A DNA stretch of 64,000 bases. Source: Synaphobranchus kaupii (taxonomy: Eukaryota; Chordata; Actinopteri; Anguilliformes; Synaphobranchidae). Under the pieces are notes generated by a model, which worked only from the letters and a program-made list of their open reading frames with translations, searched no databases and was not told the origin of the DNA. Shown piece after piece: positions 53,850 to 63,971 of this stretch. The stretch is from assembly GCA_029718625.1 (NCBI GenBank), contig JAINUF010000029.1, forward strand, positions 510,001 through 574,000, in the 5' to 3' direction. The position numbers and the translations under genes are program-made. The stretch's first letter is position 1. Every line of letters starts with the position of its first letter.

Positions 53850-54229
53850 TACAACCTCTGGCAAAAATTATGGAATCCTCACACTTAGAGGACGTTCACC
53901 CAGCTTTTTTTTTTTTTTACTTCGTAGCAAATAAACAAATCACAGATATGACACAAAACACTTTTTGTTTAATAGCTGAACATTCTGGCTTCATGATACA
54001 TAGCTCAAACAAATTAAATTAAATGATTTTAATGGCATATTTTTTTCCATATCAAGTAGAGGAAAAAATTATGGAATCACTCAATGTTGAAGAAAAATAT
54101 GGAATCACCTTGTAATTTGCATTTATTAAACAAATACCGGCACAAGTCTAAATATGGAAATTAGTCTGCAGTTAAGAGAGTGCTTACAGACCTTAACGAG
54201 CTGTTGGACTTGGCTAATTGAAAGGAAAC

Positions 54230-55340
54230 ATGGCCCCAACAAGACAGTTGTCAATTGAAACAATGGAAAGGATTATAAAACTCCTTCAAGAAGGAAATCC
54301 AACACGGAGTGTGGCAAAAGATGTTGGTTGTTCCCAGTCAGCTGTGTCTAAAATTTGGTCCTAGTATAAACATAATATGAAGGTTATAAAAGGAAAACAT
54401 ACGGGTAGAATAGAAAAGGAAAACATACGGGTAGAATAGAAAAGGAAAACATACGGGTAGAATAGAAAAGGAAAACATACGGGTAGAATATAAAAGGAAA
54501 ACATACGGGTAGAATAGAAAACTCAAAGCAATATGCCTTGAAAATAGAAAATGCACAACAAAACGCATGAAAAACAAATGGGCGGAAACAGGAGTCAATG
54601 TTTGTTACAGAACTGTAAGAAATCGGCTGAATGAAATGGGATTTACATATAGAAAAGCCAAACGAAAACCAGCACTAACACCTAAACAGAAGAAAACAAG
54701 GTTACAGTGGGCTAAAGAGAAGCAATCATGGAGTGTGGATGATTGTATGAAAGTGACATTCAGTGATGAATCACAAATCTGCATTGGCCAAGGAGATGAT
54801 GCTGGAACTTTTGTCTGGTGCTGTTCTAATAAAACATAAAGATGACTGCCTGAAGAAAACAATAAAATTGAATCAGTCATTTATGATATGGGGTTGCATG
54901 TCAGGTAAAGGATCAGGGGAGATGGCAATCATTACCTCAACAGTCAATGCACAGGTGTACATTGAAATTTTGGACGCTTTTCTTATTCCATCGATAGAAA
55001 ATAGGTTTGTTGATTAAATAATTTTTCAGGATGATAATGCATCTTGCCACAGAGCAAAGAGTGTTAAAGCTCTTCTTCAGGAAAGGCATATCAGCTCAAT
55101 GACATGGCCAGCAAACAGTCCGGATCTCAATCCGATTGAAAATTCATGGTGGAAATTGAAAAATTGGTCCATGACAAGGCTTCATCCTGCAAAGCTGATC
55201 TGTCAACCGCTATTCGAGAAAGTTGGAACCAGCTTGATGGAGAATATAGTTTTTCATTAGTGAAGTCCATGCCTCAAAGAATTCAGGCCGTCATAAAAGC
55301 CCGAGGAGGAGCAACAAAGTACCGTGATTTTTTTTGGTGA
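54230..55340 (+). pseudogene. Tc1 transposase pseudogene (DD34E)
   Basis: An N-terminal helix-turn-helix (SIETMERIIKLLQEGNPTRS, ending QSAVSKIWS) meets a stop at 54361-54363. A 26-bp tandem repeat then interrupts the linker. The middle resumes with CTTKRMKNKWAETGVNVCYR and the first catalytic Asp in VTFSDESQI. A frame change near 54810 leads to SFMIWGCMSGKGSGEMAI; a stop lies at 55015-55017. The rest gives FQDDNASCHRAK and SPDLNPIENSWWKLK. The second Asp and the Glu are 34 residues apart, the DD34E triad of Tc1. At least three lesions abolish function. Confidence 0.9.
54386..54522. repeat. 26-bp tandem repeat inside the transposase gene, 5 copies
   Basis: The unit is AAAGGAAAACATACGGGTAG AATAGA. 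It expands codons for GKHTGR-like linker sequence. Since 26 is not divisible by three each copy shifts the frame. Confidence 0.93.
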
Positions 55341-55559
55341 TGATTCCATAATTTGTTCCTCTACTTGATCTGGAAAAAAATATGCCATTAATTTAAATAA
55401 TTTAATTTGTTTGAGGTATGTTTCACAAAGCCAGAATGTTCAGCTATTAAACAAAAATTGTTTTGTGTCATACCTGTGATTTGTTTATTTGCTACAAAGT
55501 AAAAAAGCTGGGTGAACATCCTCTAAGTATGGTGATTCCATAATTTTAGCCAGGGGTTG

Positions 55560-56305
55560 TACTATACCTACCAGCATCCCATACACATACCATAACTCCA
55601 CAGAGCATAACTCCACAGAGCATAACTCCACAGAGCATAACTCCACAGAGCATAACTCCAGAGCATGCCAGAGTTTTGTGCATCCTGAGGTTTTGATCCA
55701 GCCCCTTACCTGCAGTCAGGTAACAGTATATCCACTGGAATTGATTGGTAGATTGTCAGCATACAAATTAATTGCGCACAACTTGCCTAAATATGTTGCA
55801 GTATAGTGTAAATGTTTGAATTTGTTCTAGTGGAAAGAGTCTATTTTTACTACTACAAATAAGCACCAACATTACCTAACTGAGCACCGAATAAAGACTT
55901 GGTAAAGTAATTTATACAGCATATATACAGAATAAAAGTATTAGTACTGCAAACAAAGTTAATCAGCAAAGACATAAATCATAAACAAAGCATTTCACCA
56001 CAGAATAGGTGAGTAAAACTACTTTTTTTTAAGCAATGCACTGGTAAATGCATACAAAATTTTAGTAAGTATACAACAGATTTAATTATGCAATAAAAAA
56101 CACAATGGAATTGTGTAGGCAGAAAAATAAAGGCACATTAGCAGAATAAAAAAAATCCACACAACTCTACAGACCCATGCTGCCCTTGTTATTAAAATGC
56201 ATGGGTCACAGTCTATATTGCCATTGCCATGGTAACAGGAGCTCCCTCTAGGGTCTTGCCGTGAGGTAATGTCTGTTATTCAGGTTTCCTGTTTGGGATC
56301 CTCCT
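55560..56305. other. non-coding intergenic region with a 15-bp repeat
   Basis: A five-copy repeat of CATAACTCCACAGAG lies at about 55594-55665. The remainder is AT-rich with no recognised gene. Confidence 0.6.
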
Positions 56306-57196
56306 GGGCTGTGTCCGAATCAGAGCCCTATCTACTGCGCCCTGTCTCCTGCGTACAGTGCACTGTGTCTGAATCAGAGCCCTATCTACTGCGCCCTGTC
56401 TCCTGCGTACAGTGCACTGTGTCTGAATCAGAGCCCTATCTACTGCGCCCTGTCTCCTGCGTACAGTGCACTGTGTCTGAATCAGAGCCCTATCTACTGC
56501 GCCCTGTCTCCTGCGTACAGTGCACTGTGTCTGAATCAGAGCCCTATCTACTGCGCCCTGTCTCCTCCATACAGTGCACTGGCAGGAGTGTGCTGTTTAA
56601 TGTGCACTGTTTAGCAGTCCGCGAAAAATATCTGCCATACTATTTTCCAACCGCAATGTGGAAGTGTCATAAGCAGGTCATAAGACGTCCCACCAGTGTT
56701 GCCATGTCCGCGGTTTACAGCTAAATTGGGATACTTTCAAAGTGCAGTCACGGGTAAAAATGAAGTCGCAAAGCACGCACTTATTTTAAAAAGTGAAAAC
56801 ATGATGATTTCGGTTAAAAATAGCCTATAATTTGGGCTAGTTTTGAGTCGCCATTTGGCTGGAAAGTCTTACAAGATCTGGCAACTCTGCGCCCCACTCT
56901 TGCGCTGCCATGTCACGTGTTGTTTTTGTTGTATTTGAAGGAAAACGTCAGCGAAGCTGCGCCACATTTTTTTTTAAACAAAGCTTCACGTCATATTTAT
57001 GTGACAAAAATGTTTGTGTACTACTTGAAGTGTGCTCCCGAATGTACTCAGCGAAACCCCGGGAGTAAGTGTGTCATCCGGGTGTTTGAAGTATACTGCA
57101 ATTAGAAAAAATTTTGTGTACTCTACGACTTTCTCGCCCTATCTACTCACCAAGGCTACTCAACAGTGTGGAAGAGTGCTAATTCAGACACAGCCC
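56306..57196. mobile_element. second copy of the GGGCTGTGTCCGAAT non-autonomous transposon, with five 54-bp units
   Basis: Inverted termini GGGCTGTGTCCGAATCAG and CTAATTCAGACACAGCCC. The interior matches 5867-6566 in inverse orientation. The left terminal region contains five tandem 54-bp units (56317 to about 56580), where the other copy has one, so the same internal segment has expanded independently or to a different degree. No transposase. The right end lies 41 bp from the stop codon of the Myb/SANT-like gene. Confidence 0.85.
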
Positions 57197-57237
57197 AAGA
57201 TCACCTGTTCTGGGGCCAGGAAACACACTTGATTGGT

Positions 57238-59428
57238 CTAAGGGCCGATGCTGTGGTTGGGAGGACCTGATTGGTCTAAGGGCTGATGATGTGGCTGGGA
57301 GGCAGCTGATTGGTCTAAAGGCTGATGATTCGGCTGGGAGGCAGCTGATTGGTCTAAAGGCTGATGATTCGGCTGAGAGGCAGCTGATTGGTCTAAAGGC
57401 TGATGATGTGGCTGGGAGGCAGCTGATTGGTCTAAAGGCTGATGATGCGGCTGTGTTTGGGAGGCCCGACTGAGCAGCTGTTGCAGCTGCTGGACAAACT
57501 GAGTCTGCGCAGACTTCATCTCCCTGAGGATGCGGAACTGCGTCTCCAGCGCCTCCTGGTGCAAGCGCAGTTGGAAGTCCCGCTCCTCGCGAAGGCGCCT
57601 CTCCTCCCGTGCCTCACGCTTCTCCTCCAGGGCCTCCAGCCGGTCCAGGAGCACGCCACACATCACCCCAGCTGCCTGCTCCATCTTAGTCTTCTTTGCA
57701 CTCTTACTGGGGGAATGGTGGGCTTCACCTAAAACAGAACAAGACCCGACTTATTTGTCATGAATTTAAATTTAAAATACTACAAATACAGTTATTGACC
57801 AAGTAATTACTGGAGAAAGTATCCTGGCTGTGAAGAGCCTCTGTACCAATCCAGCGCTACGATTGCCTTTGGCCTGACATGCCATGAACTACTGGGCTGA
57901 TGTTTAAAGCAAATTAAAAGAATGGTTTGATCTATCAGGTTTGACTGATATTTGACTGATGAGAAAACCTTTAAGGTATTTTACTTAAACAGGCAAAGTA
58001 AACGAACCCAAAAAGGTCCATGCAAGCTGTTACACAAAAATTATTTTCAAGTCAAAAATACTCCAAAAATTAAGGGAAGATGGTAGACTTATTTTTGCAA
58101 AACATATTATTTTTGAGCGCATGTGTGGTCTACGGTTTAATCATTTGTAGAACAAATAATAAAATCAATCAGGGCATGAAATTAACTTTTTCACCCACTG
58201 GCCAGAGTGGCTTGTGGTTTCTAAAAATCACCAGCCATTTTAAACATTTTTCCAGACACTTTACCTTTTGCAATATAACACAACCGGGTTTGTCACCTGC
58301 CAAAGTGGCTGAGTAGCAAATAGAGTAAAAATAGAAGTAGAAAAAATAGAGTAGCAAATCTTACCAGCCACAATCAGAATTTTACCAGCATTTGGCTGGT
58401 GGTATTAATTTCACACCCTGAAATAAATTAATCAAATGGAGTTGTATTTAATTTTTTTATTTACCGTGGTTTAATTCTGAAACTGGGACTTGGGTAGCAG
58501 TTGAGGGGCTGCCTCCCTCAAAATGGACTTCATCGCGATCAGAAATTGGGTCAAGATCCTGCGGGACGGCAGGTGCACTTCTCACTCTGGAACTGGAAGC
58601 TGAAATAGCCGTCCAGTTTTCTGCAGGCTTGGTAGCTGTGCCTCCAGTCGGGTACACTCCAGGTAAAGGGTGGACTCGAACCTCTTTATCAAGGGCGACG
58701 CGATCGGGTGGACTTTCTGGAGACGGTGTAGGAGTCCCTTGGTCCTGACTGGGAGCCATCGGTACATCATTTGTGGATGGTCGACTGCCCCATATGACGT
58801 CGCACAGGCGTAGGAATGGCCACTCTTTCCCACCGCGGCCGTTCTGGTTGCTGGGGTGATTCACTTTCTTGAATTGGATTTTCATGCATTTGAGCTTGCT
58901 CTGCACTTGCTTCTTGCTCCTTATGATGCCTCTATCGGCAAGCATCTCTGCAATAGTGGCGTACACGGCTGCGTCTCGAACCGTGCCGGAAATGCGCGCG
59001 TGGATCTCCTCCTCTGCGCGGATTTGAAGAAGTTCTCTGGTCTCCCAGTCCAGCCAGTTTCCCAGGTAATTCGTCCCACAATTCAGACAGTTATACCGGT
59101 GACTCGGTTTACCTTCGTTTCGTTTCGGGGCACCATTCTCCAATTCTTTTCGATCCATTGCCCCGCTGTCCCGAGTTCTGATCTCGGCCCTGGGTCTAGA
59201 ACCAGCCACTTCGCCCCGTGCGGGATCCAGTTCAGTTTGCTCTTCGCCAATGTACTCTAAATCCATGAACATTTCGTCTTTAATCCTGTCGGTTTCCGTT
59301 TCAGCTTGGGCAGAGTTCGGAAAGGCCACAAACTCAAACTGTGCCGTTTTAAGACAGTCCAAGTCGAACCTCACCTGTTCTGCTTTATCGGAGTCCTCAA
59401 ACGGTTCTGTTTTCACACATCGATCCAT
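57238..59428 (-). CDS. Myb/SANT-like (trihelix-type) DNA-binding protein, 2 exons, 484 aa
   Basis: Exon 1 is 59428-58465 (MDRCVKTEPFEDSDKAEQ...), donor GTAAAT after phase 1; exon 2 is 57728-57238, acceptor TCTGTTTTAG. Together 1455 nt with stop. Residues about 1-115 are acidic and unstructured, then C-x-x-C (YNCLNCGTNY), then a Myb/SANT trihelix domain at about 120-215 (NWLDWETRELLQIRAEEEIH, VRDAAVYATIAEMLADRGI, RSKKQVQSKLKCMKIQFKKV, EWPFLRLCDVIWG). The middle is Pro/Ser-rich. Exon 2 has an Arg/Glu-rich coiled coil (LEALEEKREAREERRLREER) and five 13-residue repeats. Such proteins resemble Harbinger Myb-like proteins and vertebrate ZSCAN29/MSANTD-type genes; a nuclear DNA-binding role is inferred. 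Origin from a transposon is possible, but no Harbinger nuclease or termini are adjacent. No gene symbol can be assigned. Confidence 0.85.
57270..57450 (-). repeat. 39-bp coding minisatellite, about 5 copies (13-aa repeat)
   Basis: On the plus strand the unit is CTGATTGGTCTAAAGGCTGA TGATTCGGCTGGGAGGCAG. On the gene strand it encodes HHQPLDQSAASQP or NHQPLDQSAASQP. The period is a multiple of three, so copy-number change keeps the frame. It forms the C-terminal end of the Myb/SANT-like protein. Confidence 0.93.
58170..58420. mobile_element. hAT-type MITE (251 bp) in the intron of the Myb/SANT-like gene
   Basis: Ends CAGGGCATGAAATTAAC and ATTAATTTCACACCCTG are inverted repeats. The flanking 8-mers AAATCAAT and AAATAAAT differ at one base, fitting an 8-bp hAT target duplication. 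The interior repeats CCAGCC/GGCTGG phrases. Non-coding. Confidence 0.75.
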
Positions 59429-60559
59429 TGCTAACGGCTAGCTTAGATGGCTAAACCAAACATGCTTTATCTACGATTCTTATTGACTACCCGGTGTAAC
59501 ACGCTCATGTAAAATGTGAAATGGACCCATAGAATTACTTAGTCTGGCTTCATGCTAGACAGAGATTTATACACACGATTAACTAACGTTAACTGGCTGG
59601 TATACGACACTTTAATGTGCACACAATCTTCTAACGTCACGTTTGCAACTTTTACTAACGTCACTTTTAGCGACACCACCATACAGCTAGCGAGAGAAAA
59701 GCATTTCGTTTGCCCTCTCCATTGTACAAAAATATATAAGACCCATTATTGCAGTTCTGTGACACTTCAGTGCTTCTAGTCCTTGGAATTTCTGTGCAAT
59801 TAATTTTACATGAGACAGTAGCGTGTCCTCCTTTAGATAAAACTTTATAGAATCATGTCCAATAATAAAACAGATAAAATAAATGCTTGCTAGCTAGTTG
59901 CCTTTATTACACAACTACTTGACACTATGTAGCAATTATATTTACGAATTCAAGAGCTGTTTAACTTTAATACCACCGTTGTCTCGTAAATATTGTTCAG
60001 CTCGGTTCCTCGTGATTACGCTGTTTTAGCTTTGCTTTGTTTTCAAGGCAGCATCGCATGTTACGCTGGGGAAATAAACCCCTAATAACTGTGTTACCGC
60101 CACCTGCTGCACTGGAGTAGCCTAAGCAATGAGGGCTTACCTTGTTATATAAACCTCAACAAAAAACGTTTTCAACGGACAAAAATGCCAAGTTACTGAC
60201 GCATACAAACCACTGTCTAGTCATTAAAACTTGCAAAATCTAGACCTGCCGTTAAAAGTATTGATATCAAAATGAGGCCAAGTCACAACAAACAATAATC
60301 TTAATTCGTTAACACAAATTAAACAAGCTCTATCCAAAAGCAATTCTACTCAATGTTTCCTAGATTATTTCATGCAATTTGACCCTGTTTTTTTCATATT
60401 ATCATCTGAAGAGAATGAGGTTATTCAAATTTTGTGTCACATCAAAAAAAATAAAAAAGTAACCCAAGTTTGGGGCTTTATTGTGTGGACGTGCAAAGTT
60501 GTATCTGATTTCTGTGTGCTTACATGAGGTCAGAAGGTAGCCTACAGAAGTTAATGTTC
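59429..60559. other. 5' flank of the Myb/SANT-like gene and non-coding sequence
   Basis: The first few hundred bases upstream of 59428 are presumably its 5' UTR/promoter. Phrases ACTAACGT and TAACGTTAAC occur around 59580-59660. No other gene recognised. Confidence 0.4.
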
Positions 60560-60563
60560 TTAA

Positions 60564-61296
60564 AGCAAAATTGAACTTTGGTAGAACTTTGGGTTGTGTA
60601 GTTACCTGGCGATGTTATGAGTCCAAATAGTGGCAAAATATGTTCATAGTTGCTCTGTGCTCCCCTGGGGTGATAACCTAGAATAGGGTATTTGTCGCTC
60701 TCCATTCACTTCTATAGCGCAGCTAAAACGGTCTCAAAATGACAGTTCTAGCACATATACAAACGCGAACAAAGCCAATAAAAATTATTTATAAAAGTAC
60801 TATTTTCTATGTTGTTAGCAAACTACCAGAAAAGACTAGCAAAATGTCGGTAGGTCGGTTTATTTACTACCAGGAACGCTTGCTTCCATGTAAATTTGAG
60901 TGGTGAGTGACCAATGAGTGGTTCCTGATGCATCGGCGCATAACACTGTTTCTGGCGCAAGAATATACAGTAGCTACCGATTCTACTTTCCAAATTGAAT
61001 ACGAAAAAGCAAGGAAAGGGCCATTTAATTTTCTCAAAAAAATAGGGATGAGGACTGGTTATTGTTTGTATTGACTGAATACGCTTCGTTCGCGTTCGTG
61101 TACGTGCTAAGAAGTGTCATTTTGAGACTGTTTTAGCTGCGCTATAGAAGTGAATGGAGAGCGACAAATACCCTATTCTGGATTATCACCCCAGGGGAGC
61201 ACAGAGCAACTAACAAACATATTTCACCACTATTTGGACTCATATCATCGCCAGGTAACTACACAACTCGTAGTTCTACCAAAGTTCAATTTTGCT
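60564..61296. mobile_element. MITE with about 200-bp inverted repeats, flanked by TTAA
   Basis: TTAA lies at both borders (60560-60563, 61297-61300), and the arms 60564-60765 and 61110-61296 are inverted copies of each other (AGCAAAATTGAACTTTGGTA at the left, its inverse at the right; GCGCTATAGAAGTGAATGGA internally). TTAA target sites fit piggyBac or Kolobok superfamilies; the termini do not let me choose. No coding sequence. Confidence 0.8.
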
Positions 61297-61300
61297 TTAA

Positions 61301-61667
61301 GGGCTGAGAGTCTGTGGTCATCGTGGTTATTTCTGTAGGTAACCCTGAAAAGTGCCAAACTCTCTGTGCTGTATAGGTATGGGGCATGCCCCGCCAAGCC
61401 GTAATTTAGCGGATTGCGTACCTGCCATCCCAATATCGGTTTGAACTCATTTGGGGATAAAACTAACAATATTTTCTGCTCACCAGAAAATAAATTTTAC
61501 ATGCGGAAATCATCTTTGAGCTAAAATGGCTAAAATCACACAAAGGAATACACCGAAGTGGTGGGGAGGGACTTACAATATGTATTTTTTTGATACAAAG
61601 AGAAACATACAGTATTGGACACAAGGGACAATGATATTACATGATATATTTAGGTCTCACACATCAG
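61301..61667. other. probable dnajc28 3' UTR and intergenic sequence
   Basis: Unique sequence between the MITE and the dnajc28 stop codon. No other gene recognised. Confidence 0.4.
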
Positions 61668-62777
61668 TCATTTGAGCAGGTTTTGTACCCAGTAAAAGAT
61701 GCCTTGCCTAGTGCCTGCGTGTGCTTCTCCACTCAAAGTCTCCCTCCCCTCTATCCTTCGCCTCTCTTTCTCCCTCTCTCTCTCCATCCTCCTCCTCTCC
61801 GTGTCGGCCCGCAGGACCCAGTCCAGCTCCCGCTGAAGGCTGAAATGAACCATCTGCTTGCTGAGCAGCGGGACAATCAGGTTGAAGTCATCCACCTTCT
61901 TGTTGAGCCTGGCCAGGTGGTTCCCGAAATCCTGGCAGCGCTCCTCCCAACGGGCCTGCTCGTGGGGGGTCATGGGATCCCCGAACCCCACCCGGCACCC
62001 CAACAGCCCCGCCCTCAGCCTTTCCACCGTCTCCCGGATCTCCTTCTGGACCACGATCCACTGCGGCTGGTAGCCGTTGTCGATGAGGATGCGGTTGAGA
62101 TTGTGAGTCGTGGGGTCGGCGTACGGGTTGTGCTGGAACTTGCTGAGCGGTTTCCCGGCTCCACTGAGGTTCCGGAAGTCTCCGCGGGCCATGGACTCCT
62201 GGATGAGGTCCTCCACCAGACGCTCCACTGCCTGAGTGATCTTGATCTGGCGGCTGTGCTTGCGCACGTCTCGTGCCGACACCGCGCCCTCCTCCTTAGC
62301 GGCGGTGCGCTCCAGCTCACGCCGGCGGTACTCCAGAACCTGCTCGCTGGCGCGGTCCATGCGGTGCTGGCGGTAAACCCGCTCTCTCTGGCTGGGCGTG
62401 CCGGAGCCCACGCCCTCGTAGCTCAGGTACTGCCTGTGCTGGGGTGCGTGGCACTTCGGTTCGCTCTCCTCTTCCTCACCCTCATCCTCGGCCCTCCGTC
62501 GGGCGAGGTGGGCCAGCACAGTCCGGTAGGCCTCCTCGATCTGGGAGAAGAGGGCGGGGTCAGCCGTGGGAGTGCCGGAGTCAGGGTGGTAGAGCTTAGC
62601 CATACGCAGGTAGGCCTCCTTCACCTGGGCCTGGTTGCTATGCTGGTCGTCGGGCAGCTGTAGTAGCCGGTAGCTCTCCCTCAGGCTCCTCTGGGAGGCG
62701 TGGCTAAAATGACGGACAGCGGGGGGGAGGGGCAGCAGGGCCACCCGGACTGCACACCACAACATGGACTGCTGCAT
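61668..62777 (-). CDS. dnajc28: DnaJ homologue subfamily C member 28 (J domain plus DUF1992), 369 aa
   Basis: The coding sequence lies in one exon. Residues 1-30 (MQQSMLWCAVRVALLPLPPA, then VRHFSHASQR) are basic and amphipathic with no acidic residue, a good mitochondrial presequence. The J domain is at about 33-90, with the catalytic HPD in AKLYHPDSGT intact. After a Glu-rich linker the conserved DUF1992 region runs from about 180 (ITQAVERLVEDLIQESMARG, FRNLSGAGKPLSKFQHNPYA, THNLNRILIDNGYQPQWIVV). These features and the length fit vertebrate DNAJC28. J-domain proteins stimulate Hsp70 ATPases; the exact client is unknown. The start chosen is the first ATG in the exon and gives the presequence. 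A canonical splice acceptor lies just upstream at 62786-62787, so at least one 5' exon exists. Confidence 0.95.
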   Translation of the reverse strand: MQQSMLWCAVRVALLPLPPAVRHFSHASQRSLRESYRLLQLPDDQHSNQAQVKEAYLRMAKLYHPDSGTPTADPALFSQIEEAYRTVLAHLARRRAEDEGEEEESEPKCHAPQHRQYLSYEGVGSGTPSQRERVYRQHRMDRASEQVLEYRRRELERTAAKEEGAVSARDVRKHSRQIKITQAVERLVEDLIQESMARGDFRNLSGAGKPLSKFQHNPYADPTTHNLNRILIDNGYQPQWIVVQKEIRETVERLRAGLLGCRVGFGDPMTPHEQARWEERCQDFGNHLARLNKKVDDFNLIVPLLSKQMVHFSLQRELDWVLRADTERRRMEREREKERRRIEGRETLSGEAHAGTRQGIFYWVQNLLK

Positions 62778-62827
62778 AGCGCCCCCTGCAGGACAAGGGA
62801 AGCAAGACTACTGAGTGCAGCGCAAAC

Positions 62828-62860
62828 ACACAGCGCACACACACACACACACACACACAC
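62828..62860. repeat. CA microsatellite in the dnajc28 5' intron
   Basis: Short CA run within the probable first intron. Confidence 0.9.
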
Positions 62861-63193
62861 AACAACCCCACACTGACATAATATGAACATACGCAAGCAG
62901 GCTCACACCATGACATACACATACAGCAATTGTTGATCACACAATAAAAACTCACAAGCATGCTGGCACACAAGTACAAACTCATGCACTCATTCACACA
63001 CAGTACAAACACGCATACACACACACATGGGCATAGACAGCCGCATACAGCATCTACATACAGCACGCACGCACGCTCAAGTGTGCAGGGGTAATTTACA
63101 CTCTGCTACAGAGGAATATGACACTATATTCTGCCCAGAATAAACGAGAATAAAGAAATAATCATGCTGTGCGCAAACAATAAGCTCAGATAC

Positions 63194-63217
63194 CTGAACT
63201 TCCCCACTGTGTGGATC
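63194..63217 (-). other. candidate 24-nt microexon upstream of dnajc28
   Basis: On the minus strand TTTTCTGTCAG precedes, and GTATCTGAG follows, the 24 bases starting GATCCACACAG. The length preserves frame between 63504 and the main exon. It may be a 5' UTR microexon or chance; the donor is not strong. Confidence 0.4.
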
Positions 63218-63503
63218 CTGACAGAAAATAAGAACAAGTATAAATAGCTTCTAATGTCTTTAGTTTACCGTTCAGAAAAAAACTGGTAATTTAGTACAGA
63301 TCCCTACATTTCGGTAATTAACATACCGAAATACTGAAGCAGTTAACTAGCTAATGGAATTGCTGAAACTGTACAATAGCTTTATACCCCAACTTTTTGC
63401 AAACTTGCGTAACGTTGGCTTAACATGGCTATCTAGCTAAATTTGAACGGATATAGCCAAGCTATTTAATGACTGACAACGTTGTCATAAAATTTCTTCT
63501 TAC

Positions 63504-63552
63504 CGTGAAAAACGACGACATCGGACAGATGTTTAGGTAAATCTATCACCAT
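63504..63552 (-). other. candidate first exon of dnajc28, coding or 5' UTR
   Basis: An ATG in strong context (GCCGCCATGG) opens MVIDLPKHLSDVVVFH, then a good donor GTAAGAAG at 63503. Spliced in phase 1 to the acceptor at 62785 (directly or through the 24-nt exon), the frame is open into MQQSML of dnajc28. Human DNAJC28 is generally described with a non-coding first exon, so this could be an in-frame upstream start or a misleading coincidence. Confidence 0.45.
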
Positions 63553-63971
63553 GGCGGCACTTTCGCCACAAGTCAGCAATTATACCGGGAAATGCCCTCT
63601 TTGAAAACAAAAAACGAATGAATATAAAAAGGTTAGTCTGTTACTGCATACCCGTTTTTGCTAAAGCTGCATCATAGCTATGATAACGCGGAGCTGTCAA
63701 AACTATAACAGCACGGAAACCCTTTAAAAAAAACAAAATAAAAACCGTAGCCTATGGCTATGACAAATTAAGGACTAAACAAGCCACATTTTAGTTAATA
63801 AAACTCAAGTAAGTTAGATTTCCAGTGAGCACAAGTGGCATACAGAACTAGTTTACTTTTTTTTTAGCAGCATTTTTTTGTAAGTATAAACCGAACTTTT
63901 AAAAAAATTTTTAAATACAATTTATTTTATTTATTTATTTAAGTATGAGCCGAAGTATGCCTTCCTGGCGT

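Larger units (their letters stand above)
53852..55559 (+). mobile_element. Tc1-family DNA transposon, dead, TA target site, IR/DR-type ends
   Basis: Flanked by TA (53850-53851 and 55560-55561). Terminal inverted repeats of about 220 bp start CAACCTCTGGCAAAAATTAT. Each arm carries two direct copies of the phrase ATTATGGAATC, about 200 bp apart (53869 and 54069; inverted near 55342 and 55533), which is the IR/DR layout of many Tc1 elements. The single transposase gene is broken. Confidence 0.9.

Noticed and set aside
57291..57763. Plus-strand frames over exon 2 of the Myb/SANT-like gene
   Set aside because: They mirror the coding repeat and coiled-coil on the other strand and lack domains of their own.
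61641..62663. 340-codon plus-strand frame over dnajc28
   Set aside because: It is the antisense shadow of a well-conserved coding exon and has no recognisable domain of its own.
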